Of a stretch of DNA of 64,000 nt, positions 1-11,088 are shown one piece after another. The position numbers were made by a program, and so were the translations under genes. This DNA is from Chamaecyparis obtusa (Eukaryota; Streptophyta; Pinopsida; Cupressales; Cupressaceae), in the NCBI GenBank assembly GCA_027943335.1, contig BSBK01014783.1, forward strand, positions 45,567-109,566, given 5' to 3'. The number at the start of each line of letters is the position of its first letter. Positions within the stretch are counted from its first letter, which is position 1. The notes beneath the pieces are model-generated. The model saw nothing but the letters and a program-made list of their open reading frames with translations, did no database searches and had not been told where the DNA came from.

Positions 1-253
1 TGCATGGAGTTGAAATAGAAAATCCAAGATCTCATTGATGATGGTACAATTGGTGTTGAAGATCCTAATGAATCATTTAATGAATACACTACTCTCAAGC
101 TTGATCAAAATCATGAACCCATGTCTAGTAATGGTTCTTATGTGGCATCTACCTCTTTCAACATTCTTCCATCTCCTAAAAATGAAAAGACATCCAAAAT
201 CCCTACATTGAACAAAGAACTTAATGCTTTTCACACTGCCTATGTGTATCCTT
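1..253 (+). pseudogene. decayed gag-like fragment of an LTR retrotransposon (window-edge partial)
   Basis: Read from base 1, this frame gives a short peptide containing LKxKIQDLIDDG, with a stop (TAG) at codon 6 and another stop at about 253. The pattern 'LK.KIQ.LID.G' is typical of the C-terminal part of the gag region in plant Ty3/gypsy elements of the Tat/Ogre type; this is recalled family knowledge and was not searched. The region that follows is rich in Ser, Pro and Lys and has many stops. The same + strand element seems to resume after the insertion at 954-13883. The 5' part lies outside the window. It could also be another gypsy lineage. Confidence 0.4.
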
Positions 254-948
254 AAGGGCTGCTTCTAAAAGAGATCAAGCTAATAAACATCTTTATACAT
301 AAGTAAAAGGTCATAGACCCCAAGCTTCCTTGTTCTTCAACACCTATCATACCTATTCTAAATGTTCCTTCATCAACCCTTCATGAACCCCTCACACATA
401 TCCAAACACCTACCTTGTCCCTAGAAGTGGTTCCATGTCAAGAGGACAATCTGAAGTGTGAATAAATCAATATCAACAAAGATCAAGATCAAGATACTAT
501 CCATCCTTATCCAATGTTTGACCAAATTCCTATATCCCCAAAGCCTCATGATGATACCTTCCAAGAAGATATCCCTCAACCTCCTCTAACCTCTCCATCT
601 CCTAAGAAAGATCAAGATACTACTTCCATCACCTCTAATGAGCTTATTGAAAATAAAGAAAATTACTCTTCCTATGTTATCTAAAGATCCTTGTCAAGAT
701 TAGAATATCCTTGCAATTACTTGTCATAATCCTTTGTATCCATCTCAAAAAAATTCCATTCTCCCTACTCCTTTGCATAAGAATAAATACCCTCAAGCTT
801 TTATTTCTCCTATCAAACTTGCTCTGATCAAAGCTACTCATGAGCCTATTGATGTAAATATGGACCTTACACACAAAATCCTTGGCCATGCTTCTCACTC
901 TATAGATATTGATAGCCCTATCCATTATCCATTTGCATCTTCCAAATT
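254..948 (+). mobile_element. decayed internal part of the host LTR retrotransposon, left half
   Basis: This stretch has no long open frame but keeps C-, T- and A-rich codon-like sequence with many proline and serine triplets on the + strand. It joins directly to the target site GATCC of the TR-GAG insertion, so it is the left flank of the older element into which that array inserted. The continuation is at 13889. No protease, RT or integrase motif was found here. Confidence 0.35.
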
Positions 949-953
949 GATCC
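949..953. repeat. left target-site duplication (GATCC) of the TR-GAG array
   Basis: GATCC lies directly before the first LTR base (TGTTGGC) and is repeated at 13884-13888 directly after the last LTR base (...CCTAACA). Five bases is the usual duplication size for LTR retrotransposons. It shows that the three LTRs and two internal regions sit in the genome as one insertion. Confidence 0.9.
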
Positions 954-3745
954 TGTTGGCTTTGAAACTTATTCCCACACGGTGCCAGGTTTACACTATG
1001 ATTGACAAACTAATTAGTCTTCACTCCAAAGTCTGATAGAAAAAAAGTGCCAACTGATGAGGACTGAGGGCATTCTCCTTCTACTTTGAGCTCCACATCA
1101 CTCAGGCGGGTATTGCCTCATCTGCACACTCATGACTATTCTTAATGACTGAAAGGCCTACAGATGTATTATTGTGGAATAGTTACCAGACTCCTATAGG
1201 TATCCTATACCCCAATGAAACCAAATCTGATGCAATAACCTGCTTGCATGCAATGAGTCTAATAAATAGAGACCTACACTAATAGCAAGAAAGGGAAAGT
1301 GTGGGACTGAATGGAAATGATTTTAAATGGATTGAAAGGACCCCTGAGATGCCCTAAGTCTCTAATAGACCAGTGCCTTATCCAATGGGCCACAGAGTCA
1401 AATACCCTACTACAAGAGACAACTATGAAACAAGAAAATAATATACCCAATGTGTTGATGTCTGACATCAATCACACACCATGACCAAACCTCAACTTAA
1501 CACCCACCTGTGCATTCAAGCATGCTATTATCCATTCAAAGGATTTTAACCCACCCCTTAGAAGAGACCCATGAATCAGATAATACATTAACTAGCATCC
1601 ACTAGAAGACAAGCATGACCTATCCTTGCTATCTCAGCTCATACATGCATGAACACCAACTCTGAACCAATTATCTCTATGAAGACAACTCCGCTTGCAA
1701 ATACATAAGCAATAAAAGTAGACAAATCAAACACCCTTGATGTATGATTAATGAATCCAAAATTCAAATGGAGATAGCTTGACAACAGTAAGCGTATATT
1801 AACTTCTCATACATAAGAAAAGTCATTTACAATATGTATTGTGTTCTCAAAACCAACAAGAGAAAGAGGAACACTCTATATGTAGAGAAGAAGGAGAAAA
1901 CCAACAAGACAAAACCCTTCACATGGAACCAACTCTCCTCAAAAATTTGCAGAAGAAGGAACCCTTACAAAATTGAACAACCTGCAATTTATACCCCTGG
2001 TTACCTTGGAATCCTAAACCGGTAGGATGCAATAAGCTATGGGTAACCAGGGTTAAGATTTCAACTACCCAACCAATCAGAACCAATTTATTGCAGGGGA
2101 AGGAAACTAGGCCATCCAGAGAGAGAAAATCTCAAACAGATCAACAATTACGAGCATCATTGAGATCAAGATAGAAAACCAGGAACTGCCATGAAACCAG
2201 TCAAATCGGCCATCAGCAAACACACCTCGGCCCACTCCTTGTTCATTCCTTACAAGGTACAGATCCCTGCAAATGATCATCACACCTTGGACCACACTGC
2301 AATGGTAAACAAATCACTTCTTACCAGTTCCAATCACTTCTGCATTGAAATTTAGTCTTTTCTACTGCTAGAAACCCTCAAAAAATTCAAATTTGAAGTC
2401 AAACAGCTACTTTGCATTTCACGGGCTTATGTCCCTCAACTATTTTCCCTCAGTTGCACAATCACGTAGTCATCAACTTCACCACAATAGGAATTCTGGC
2501 TTCATCATATGCTTGGTCACATGATCGCAAGGCACCAAACTAAACTTTTGCGGTCACGCGACCGCAGTCTCCTAGCCATGGTCAACGGTCACAAACCCTG
2601 CTGAAAAGTCTTCGGCCACCTCATAAATCCCTTAGCAAATGAAAAACTAAGCATGTCAGTAGCACGACACCGAAAACATCGGTCCCACCTGATCTGGCGA
2701 ACTGGCGACCGAAGAACTTCTGCCCGTTCGTGAAATACTATCCATCATCGCTAAAAACTTAGCGATCATGCTACCACTATTCGCCAAGTTTCCAAACAAA
2801 CTAGTGAATCAAATTTTTATTGCCTTAATGTGTGAACATAATGAAATTTGTCAGCATCGCCAAATCTTTATCCACTCTGCCAAACCTCAGACCCCACCTG
2901 GACCTGCTCGATGCCACCTGTCATACCACCATTCGTTGCAACCGTAGAGAAAAGCCTTTTAAACACTACAAGATTAGAAGGTTATCGCATGATCACAAGG
3001 AGAAAGAATATTCCTTGCTATCACACACCGACCATAGATCTTGAATCTCTGACATCGGGCAATGAAAAGAACTGGGACCCATGAATCAACCACCAAGCAT
3101 TCAGTGACCACTCTACTAACTGTCTGCTAGGTCATTGAATGTTAGCTGATAACCTCCAAACACTCAGAGATCATGCGACTAACAGTCACCGAGTCGCTGA
3201 AGGTTAGGCACCTAACTGCCAGAAATAAGAGATTGCATGAAAACACAGCCACCAGGTCATCAAATAAAAGATGTAACCGCTAGAGAATTTGGACAATCAG
3301 TGACATAGCTGAGCCAAGACCCAGACCCACCATCCATTGCACTGCGCAATTAGAAAATGCCAACAAATAGGGCAGAAGTGCAGGGTTGAAAACACAGGAT
3401 TTTCGACAAAACAGGATCGAAAATACACAAAGTTTCTGACATCAAAAGACAAATGCACAAAAGCAGGACGACACAAAGTAAAAAACAACGAAGGTTTTCA
3501 AACATATTGAAAACATCATGAATTTTCAGAAACACTGTGGGTTTTTGACACTGTGGCAGATTTTGAATTATTTTTCTGCAGACCTTAAAATTTGAATAAC
3601 TTTCTAGATATGGTGATTTAGCATGTGTAATTTGGACTAGAGCAAGGGGACAACATGAAGCACACAAGGCAGGACATTTGACAAACATATGCAGGGAGGA
3701 GGCCACTTTGAAAGGATTTTTGCTATGACAGAAAATGGCCTAACA
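954..3745 (-). repeat. LTR copy 1 (3' LTR of the array), about 2.8 kb
   Basis: It runs from TGTTGGC to GGCCTAACA. On the minus strand it reads TGTTAGGCC...GCCAACA, so the ends form a short inverted repeat. It aligns base for base with 6021-8813 and 11089-13883. In the first 180 bases it differs from LTR copy 3 at about 15 positions, nearly all transitions. No conserved coding frame was found; the small frames inside are not preserved between copies. Confidence 0.9.
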
Positions 3746-3953
3746 GTGGCTCTATCTGGGGACGATGGGTAACCTGTGTCCATGCGAGAATTTAGGATTT
3801 CTAGGACAGGAGACCACCCACTGGACAAAACAAGGAACCTCAAAAAATGCAGGGAACAAGAAGGAAAAGCACACAACAAAAAAGGGAAAGATATTTACAG
3901 AGTTTACAAGTATTTACAACTTTACTTGATGGCCCTAGGCCATCAAAATGAAA

Positions 3954-5532
3954 TCAATGACCCCCTGAATCAAAGGTCTGATTTTCATCCACATATGCAA
4001 CCAGCCACTTGAAAATTTCATGACCATCTTGCTGCAAGCATATGTGAATAACCATGGGCTGAAAAATGAAACTGTAATGATAACTGCCCATGTCTTTCCA
4101 ATCACAACCACCATATTCATATTCAAATTCCAAGAAGTAGGGAACATCGTCTACTTCTTCTTGCTGACTGGAAAGAATAAAAAACTCACCTTGTAATGCA
4201 TCAAAAAATAAAACATACTAAGCATCATGCATTACATCAAAATTACCTGGCTGAAAAGGACTTGGATCCTTTGATTTACCTTCATGCATTGCCTCAGCCA
4301 CTGAGCAACTTGGTCCCTCCATGGTGTCTTCACTAGCTGCATCATGAACCAAGTGAAGGTCTTCTTTAAAGCTTCTGTAATAGGGGACATTTCATCATCA
4401 TTTTCACCAAAAGAATTTTTGTCCTAGCTATTGAAGACTGGGTCCTCAACACTGTCACACTCAGTATCATACTTGGCAAAAGAAGAAAAAGGATATGAGC
4501 AAGGAACTTGTTCATCACTACAATCTTGATGATAGGAAAACACACTATCATGTCCTTCTACCTCTTCTTTTGTAGAGTCACTACCAGAGGGGAAATCTTG
4601 ATACATGGGTCCTCATGGTCACTTTGAACACTGGCCTCATTATGAGTGTCAAAGATTATATCATAGAGGAGCTGCAAATCAAAATCTAAAGCAGGGGCAT
4701 ACCTTTGAAATTCTTCAGCCAAGAGTGTTGAAATCTCTTTACTGCTCAATGGACTTTGGGCCTCATTATCTTCTTCATCAGCTACATCCCTGTCATTGCA
4801 AACATCATTCTTATCCAAGACAAGAATGGAGATGTCTGGCCTGAGATCATCTTATGTGAATAAATCAATCCAGGAATCATCATCTGCATCATATTCAAGA
4901 TCTTCCCTTTCACACAAAACATCATCAATCTAGGACAAGAGGATTGCCCTCTCATGTTGAGAAGAAGAAAAATCTGCAGACAAAAAGGAAATATTGCCAT
5001 CCTCAGATTCATCTTCAACATCCTCATATGCACTGATCTCAGAATCAGCTTCATAGTCAACACTCTCTGCATAGTGAGAATCAACATTAGAAACACTAGC
5101 CTCCTCATGAACATCATCAGGTGCAACCAATCTTAGCAATCTTATGTCCTCTGCTAACTGTCAGTTCACCATTTTCAACCTCGCTAATTCCTTCTTGAGA
5201 GCAACAACTTTATCAAAATTCTCTACAAACTTAGCTCTCAACACATCCCAAGAAGGGATTGAACATGAGGGTAAGGACAAGAACCACTTCCTTGCACCAT
5301 CAAAAAATGTGTGCATAAATAATCTCATGGCAATATCTTCATGTTCAACATCCATATCTTCAAAAATACCCATGACAACATCAACATGCTGGCTTGCAGA
5401 AATAGATCCACCAGCCATGAATCTTGGCAAGCACTTCCCATCCTCAGTAGAGAATGCATTAGGGGCACCTTCAATGCCATCAAAACAAAAGGGCCTATAT
5501 TTCTCCATGAGGAACTGCCCACAAACACTCAT
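3954..5532 (-). pseudogene. gag-like pseudogene, copy 1
   Basis: About 526 codons run from the ATG at 5532 to a TGA at 3954-3956, broken by several stops. Only stretches such as 5532-5161, 5139-4930 and 4818-4558 stay open. The N-terminal third has the usual retrotransposon Gag look: FDGIEGAPNAF, then DGARKWFLSLP followed by SW and AKFVENF, like the W-x2-L...F core of Ty3/gypsy Gag. The remainder is strongly acidic (runs of D and E), and no CCHC zinc knuckle was seen. At the position where copy 2 has TAG, copy 1 has TGG, so the original frame was about 40 codons longer at its C-end than copy 2 suggests. Confidence 0.75.
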
Positions 5533-5998
5533 CCCTTTACAATAGTGCTACACACTTGATAGGGAAACATTTCAATAAAAGAATACCTAGAAATTTGCAG
5601 CTTGAAACTTGTTGACTGGAAAGCAAGGTAGATCTAGAGCTCACCATGCAGCTCCATCAAGTTCTTTTCAATGTAGAGTAGCCACCTCCTTGAAGAGGAA
5701 AGTATTTCATAGATTCTTCTTCCCACAAACACAAAACTACACCAGGTAACATGCACTGTTTATCAGAAGGAACACTGATCAAATAGAGAAAAATCAAAGC
5801 CGCCACTCACAACTAGGTGATAAGATATCAGCAAATGCTTTGTTTTTTTATTTTTGACTCTATTCTAGACTCTCCCCAGTGGAGTCACCATTTTTTTGGT
5901 GACTCAAATGGGCAAATCAATCTGGTCAATAAAGATTTTGACTTTACAATATAACCATAACTAGAGATCCTAACAGATATTTTTCTTTTTCATTGTTC

Positions 5999-6017
5999 TC
6001 CCTAGTAGAGTCACCAT
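5999..6017 (-). promoter_or_regulatory. primer-binding site of internal region 1 (tRNA-Arg-like)
   Basis: Read on the minus strand, just after the LTR and a 3-base spacer, this resembles TGGYGACTCYRCTGGGGA. That is the complement of the 3' end of a plant tRNA-Arg, a primer used by several plant gypsy lineages. Copy 1 has one inserted base compared with the copy at 11068-11085. The tRNA match is from memory. Confidence 0.6.
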
Positions 6018-6020
6018 TTT

Positions 6021-8813
6021 GTTGGCTTTTAAACTTATTCCCACACGGTGCCAGGTTTACACTATGATTGACAAACTGATTAGTCTTCGCTCCAAATTCT
6101 GACAAGGAAAAAGTGCCAATTGATGAGGACCGAGTGCATCCTCCTTCTACTTTGAGCTCCACATCACTCAGGCGGGTATTGTCTCATCTGCACACTCATG
6201 ACTCTTCTTAATGACTAAAAGGCCTGTAGATGTATTATTGTGGAATAGTTACTAGACTCCTATAGGTATCCTGTATGCCAATGAAACCAAATCTGATGCA
6301 ATAACCTGCTTGCATGCAATGAGTTCGATAACGAGAGACCTACACTAACAGCAAGAAAGGGAAAGTGTGGGACTGAATGGAAATGATTTTAAATGGATTG
6401 AAAGGACCCCTGAGATGCCCTAAGTCTCTGACTGACTAGTGCCTTATCCAATGGGCCACAGAGTCAAATACCCTACTGCAAGAGACAACTATGAAACAAG
6501 AAAATAATATACCCAATGTGTTGATGCCTGATATCAATCACACACCATGACCAAACCTCAACTTAACACCCACCTCTGCATTCAAGCATGTTATTATCCA
6601 TTCAAAGGATTTTAACCCTCCCCTTAGAAGAGACCCATGAATCAGACAATACATTAACCAGCATCCACTAGAAGACAAGCATGACCTATCCTTGATATCT
6701 CAGCTCATACATGCATGAACACCAACCCTGAACTAGTTCTCTTTGCGAAGACAACTCCACTTACAAACACATAGGCAATACAAGCAAACAAATCAAACAC
6801 TCTTGATGTATGATTAATTAATCCAGAATTCAAATGGAGATAGCTTGACAACAATAAGAGTATATTAACTTCTCATACATAAGAAAAGTCATTTACAATA
6901 TGTATTGTGTTCTCAGAACCAACAAGAGAAAGAGGAACACTCTATATGCAGAGAAGAAGGAGAAAATCAATAGGACAGAACCCTTCACATGGAACCAATT
7001 CTTCAAAAAAAATTGCAAAAGAAGGAACCCTTACAAAATTGAACAACCTGCAATTTATTACCCTAGTTACCTTGGAATCCTAAACCAATAGGATGCAACA
7101 AGCTATGGGTAACCAGGGCTAAGATTTAAACTACCCAACCAATTAGAACTAATTTATTGCAGGGGCAGGAAACCAGTCAATCCAGAGAGAGAAAATCTCA
7201 AACAGATCAGCAATTATGAGCATCATTGAGATCAGGATAGAAAACCAAGAACTGCCATGAAACCAATCAAATTGGCCATCTGTAAACACACCTCAAGCCA
7301 CTCCTTGTTCATTCCTTACAAGGTACAGATCCTTGCAAATGATCATCACACCTTGGACCACACTGCAATAGCAAACAAATCTCTTGTTACCAGTTCCAAT
7401 GACTTCTGCATTAAAATTCAGTCCTTTCTACCCCTAGAAACCCTCAAAAAATTCAAATTTGAAGTCAAATGGCTACTTTGCATTTCGTGGGCTTATGTCC
7501 CTCAACTATTTTCCCTCATTCGCACAATCACACGGTCATCAACTTCACCGCCATAGGAATTATAGCTTCATCATATGCTTGGTCACATAATCGCAAGGCA
7601 CCAAACTAACCTTTTGCAATCATGCGACCGCAGTCTCCTAGCCACAGTCAATGGTAACAAACCCCATTGAAAAGTCTTCGACCACCTTATAAATCCCTCA
7701 GGGAATGAAAAACTAAGCATGTCAGCAACATGGCACCAAAAACACCGGTCCCACCTGATCTGGTGAACTGGCGACCGAAGAACTTCTATCAGTTCACGAA
7801 ACACTGTCCATCATCGCTAAAAACTTGGTGATCACATGACCACTGCTCGCCAAGTCACCAAAAAAACTAGCGAATCAACTTTTTATTGCGCGAATGTGCG
7901 AGAAAAATGAAATTTGTCAGCACTGCCAGATCTTTATCCACTCCACCAAACCTCAGATCCCACCTGGGCCTGCTCGATGCCACCTATCATACCACCATTT
8001 ACTACAACTGCTGAGAAAAGCCTTTTAAACGCTGCAAGATCGGATGGTTGTCGCATGATTGCAAGGGGAAAGAATATTCCTTGTGATCACATGCCAAACG
8101 TAGATCTTGAATCTCTGACATCGGGCAATGAAAAGAATTGGGACCCACGAATCAACCACCAAGCAATCAGTGACCACATGACTAACCATCCACTAGGTCA
8201 TTGAATGTTAGCTGATAACTACCAAACACTCAGAGATCATGTGACTAACAGTCACCGAGTCGCTGAAGGTTAGGCACCTAACTACCAGAAACAAGAGATT
8301 GCACGACAACATAGTCGCCAGGTCACTGAATAAAAGATGTAACCGCCAAATAATTTAGAGAATCAGTGACATAGCTAAGCCAAGACTGGGCCCCACCATC
8401 CATCGCACCTGCGCAATTAGAAAATGCCAACAAATAGGGCAGAAGTGCGGGGTCAAAAACACACAGGGTTTTCGATGAAAGAGGATCGAAAACACACAGT
8501 TTCTGACATCAAAAGACAAGTGCACAAAAGTGGGAAGGCACAAGGTCGAAAACAATGAAGGTTTTCAAACATATCAAAAACATCATGGATTTTTAGAAAC
8601 AATGTGGATTTTCGACACTCTGGCAGATTTTGAAATTATTTTTCGGTAGACCTTAGAATTTGAATAACTTTCTGGATCTGGCGATTCAGCACGTGCAATT
8701 TGGACTAGAGCAAGGTGACAACATGAAGCACACAAGGCAAGAAATTTGACAAACATATGCAGGGAGGAGGCCATTTTAAAAGGATTTTTTCTATGATAAA
8801 AAATGGCCTAATA
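6021..8813 (-). repeat. LTR copy 2 (shared middle LTR)
   Basis: Same repeat as 954-3745 and 11089-13883, with a start offset of 5067 bp from copy 1 and 5068 bp to copy 3. The right end reads ...CCTAATA, where the others have CCTAACA, a C-to-T change in the terminal CA. It serves as the 3' LTR of one unit and the 5' LTR of the other. Confidence 0.9.
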
Positions 8814-9166
8814 GTGGCTCTCTCTGGGGACGATGGGTAACCTGTGCCCATGCGAGAATTCAAGATTTCTAGGAGAGCAAACCACCCACTGGACAAAACA
8901 AGGAACCTCAAAAAATGCAGGGAACAGGAAGGAAAAGCACACAATATGAAAGGGAAAGATATTTACAGAGTTTACAAGTATTTACAACTTTACTTGATGG
9001 CCCCAGGCCATCAAAATGAAATCAATGACCCCCTTGAATCAAAGGTCTAATTTTCATCCACATATGCAACCAGCCACCTGAAAATTTTATGACCACCTTG
9101 TTTCAAGCATATGTGAATAACCATGGGTTGAAAAATGAAACTATAATGATAACTGCCCATGTCTTT

Positions 9167-10603
9167 CTAGTCACAACCACCATATTCATATTCAAATTCT
9201 AAGAAGTAGGGAACATCATCTACTTCTTCCTGCTGACTGGAAAAAATAAAAAACTTACCTTGTAATGCATCATAAAATAAAACATATTGAGCATCATGCA
9301 TTAAATCAGAATTACCTGGCTGAAAAGGACTTGGATCCTCTAATTTACCTTCATGCATTGCCTCAGCCACTAAACAACTTGGTTCCTCCATGGTGACTTC
9401 ACTGACTGCATCATGAACCAAGTGAAGGTCTTGTTTAAAGCTTCTGTAACAGGGGAACATTGCATCATCATTTTCACCAAAGGAATTTCTATCCTGGCTA
9501 TTGAAGACTAGGTCCTCAACATTGTCACACTCAGTATCATACTTGGAAAAAAAAGGAAAAGGATATAAACAAGGAACTTGTTCATCACTGCAATCTTGAT
9601 GATAGGAAAACACACTATCATGTCCTTCTACCTCTTCTTCTACAGAGTCACTACCAGAGGGGAAATATTGTATACATGGGTCCTCATGGTCACTTTGAAC
9701 ACTGGCCTCATTATCAGTGTCAAAGATTATATCACAGGGGAGCTGCAAATCAAAATCTAAAGCAGGGGCATACCTCTGAAATTCTTTAGCCAAGAGTGCT
9801 GAAATCTCTGTACTCCTCAATGGACTTTGGGCATCATTATCTTCTTCATCAACTACATCCTTGTCATTGTAAACATCATTCTTATCCAAGACAAGAATGG
9901 AGACGTCTGGCCTTAGATCATCTTGTGTGAATAAATCAATGCAGGAATCATCATTTGCATCATATTCAAGATCTTCCCTTTCACACAAAACATCATCAAT
10001 CTGGGACAAGAAGATTTCCCTCTCATGTTGAGAAGAAGAAAAATCTGCAGACAAAAAGGAAATATTGTCATCCTCATATTCATCTTCAACATCCTCATAT
10101 GCACTAATCTCATAATCAGCTTCATAGTCAACATTCTCTGCATAGTGAGAATCAACATCAGAAACACTGGCCTCCTCATGAACATCATCAGGAGCAACCA
10201 GTCTTAGCAATCTTATGTCCTCTACTAACTGCCAGTTCACCATTTTCAACCTCGCTAATTCCTTCTTGAGAGCAGCAACTTTATGAAAATGCTCAACAAA
10301 CTTAGCTCTCAACACATCCCAAGAAGGGATTCAACATGAGGGCAAGGACAAGAACCACTTCCTTGCACCATCAGAAAATGTGTGCACAAATAATTTCATG
10401 GAAATATCTTCATGTTCAACATCCATATCTCCAAAAATACCGATGACAACATCAACATGCTGGCTTGCAGAAATAGATCCACCAGCCATGAATCTTGGCA
10501 AGCACTTCCCATCCTCAGTAGAGAATGCATTAGGGGCACCTTCAATGCCATCAAAACAAAAGGGCCTATATTCCTCCATGAGGAACTGCCCACAAAAACT
10601 CAT
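9167..10603 (-). pseudogene. gag-like gene, copy 2, with one internal stop
   Basis: The frame starts at the ATG at 10603 and is open except for one TGA at 10331-10333; copy 1 has TCA (Ser) there. From 10315 it stays open for 382 codons to a TAG at 9167-9169, which is TGG in copy 1. The first part carries the Gag-like core (DGARKWFLSLP, then SWDVLRAKFVEHF). Next come a Leu-rich segment that may form a coiled coil (LKKELARLKMVN) and a long acidic region. No zinc knuckle was seen. The presumed role is the particle or RNA-packaging protein of the element; this rests on the N-terminal pattern only. Confidence 0.75.
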
Positions 10604-11067
10604 CCCTTTATAGCAGTGCTACACACTTGATAGGGAAACATTTCAACAAAAGAATACCTAAAAATTTGCATCTTGAAACTTGTTGACTGGAAAGCAAGGT
10701 AGATCTAGAGCTCACCATATAGCTCCATCAAGTTCTTTTCAGTGTAGAGTCGCCACCTCCTTGAAGAGGAAAGTATTTCACAGATTCTTCTTCCCACCAA
10801 CACAAAACTACACCAGGTAACATGCACTGTTTATCAGAAGGAACACTGATCAAACAGAGAAAAATCAGAGCCGCCACTCACAACTAGGTGATAAGATATC
10901 AGCAAATGCTTTGTTTTTATTTCTAACTCTATTCTAGACTCTCCCTAGTAGAGTCACCATTTTGTTGGTGACTCAGATGGGCAAATCAATCTGGTCAATA
11001 AAGATTTTGACTTTACAATATAACCATAACCAGAGATCATAACAGATATTTTTCTTTTTCATTATTC

Positions 11068-11085
11068 TCCCCAGTAGAGTCACCA
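11068..11085 (-). promoter_or_regulatory. primer-binding site of internal region 2 (tRNA-Arg-like)
   Basis: The minus strand reads TGGTGACTCTACTGGGGA, three bases after the end of LTR copy 3. It resembles the complement of the tRNA-Arg(UCG) 3' end, TGGCGACTCCGCTGGGG, recalled from known tRNAs. It fixes the element's orientation as minus. Confidence 0.7.
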
Positions 11086-11088
11086 TTT

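Larger units (their letters stand above)
3746..6020 (-). mobile_element. internal region 1 of the TR-GAG array
   Basis: It has 2275 bp, exactly the length of internal region 2 at 8814-11088. On the minus strand it holds, in order, a primer-binding site next to the LTR (about 5999-6017), a leader of about 0.45 kb, the decayed gag frame and a short 3' part before the LTR at 3745. The sequence before the 3' LTR (GATAGAGCCAC on the minus strand) is only a weak polypurine tract. It holds more stop codons than copy 2. Confidence 0.85.
8814..11088 (-). mobile_element. internal region 2 of the TR-GAG array
   Basis: This 2275-bp region is the better-preserved copy. Order on the minus strand: primer site 11068-11085, a leader containing a second primer-site-like block at 10941-10968, gag from 10603, and a 3' tail to 8814. 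No pol genes are present, so reverse transcription and integration would need enzymes from another element. Confidence 0.88.

Noticed and set aside
3776..4012. + strand frame repeated at 8844-9050 in the second unit
   Set aside because: It lies antisense to the gag tail and 3' part of the TR-GAG element and is shortened in the other copy; a shadow frame.
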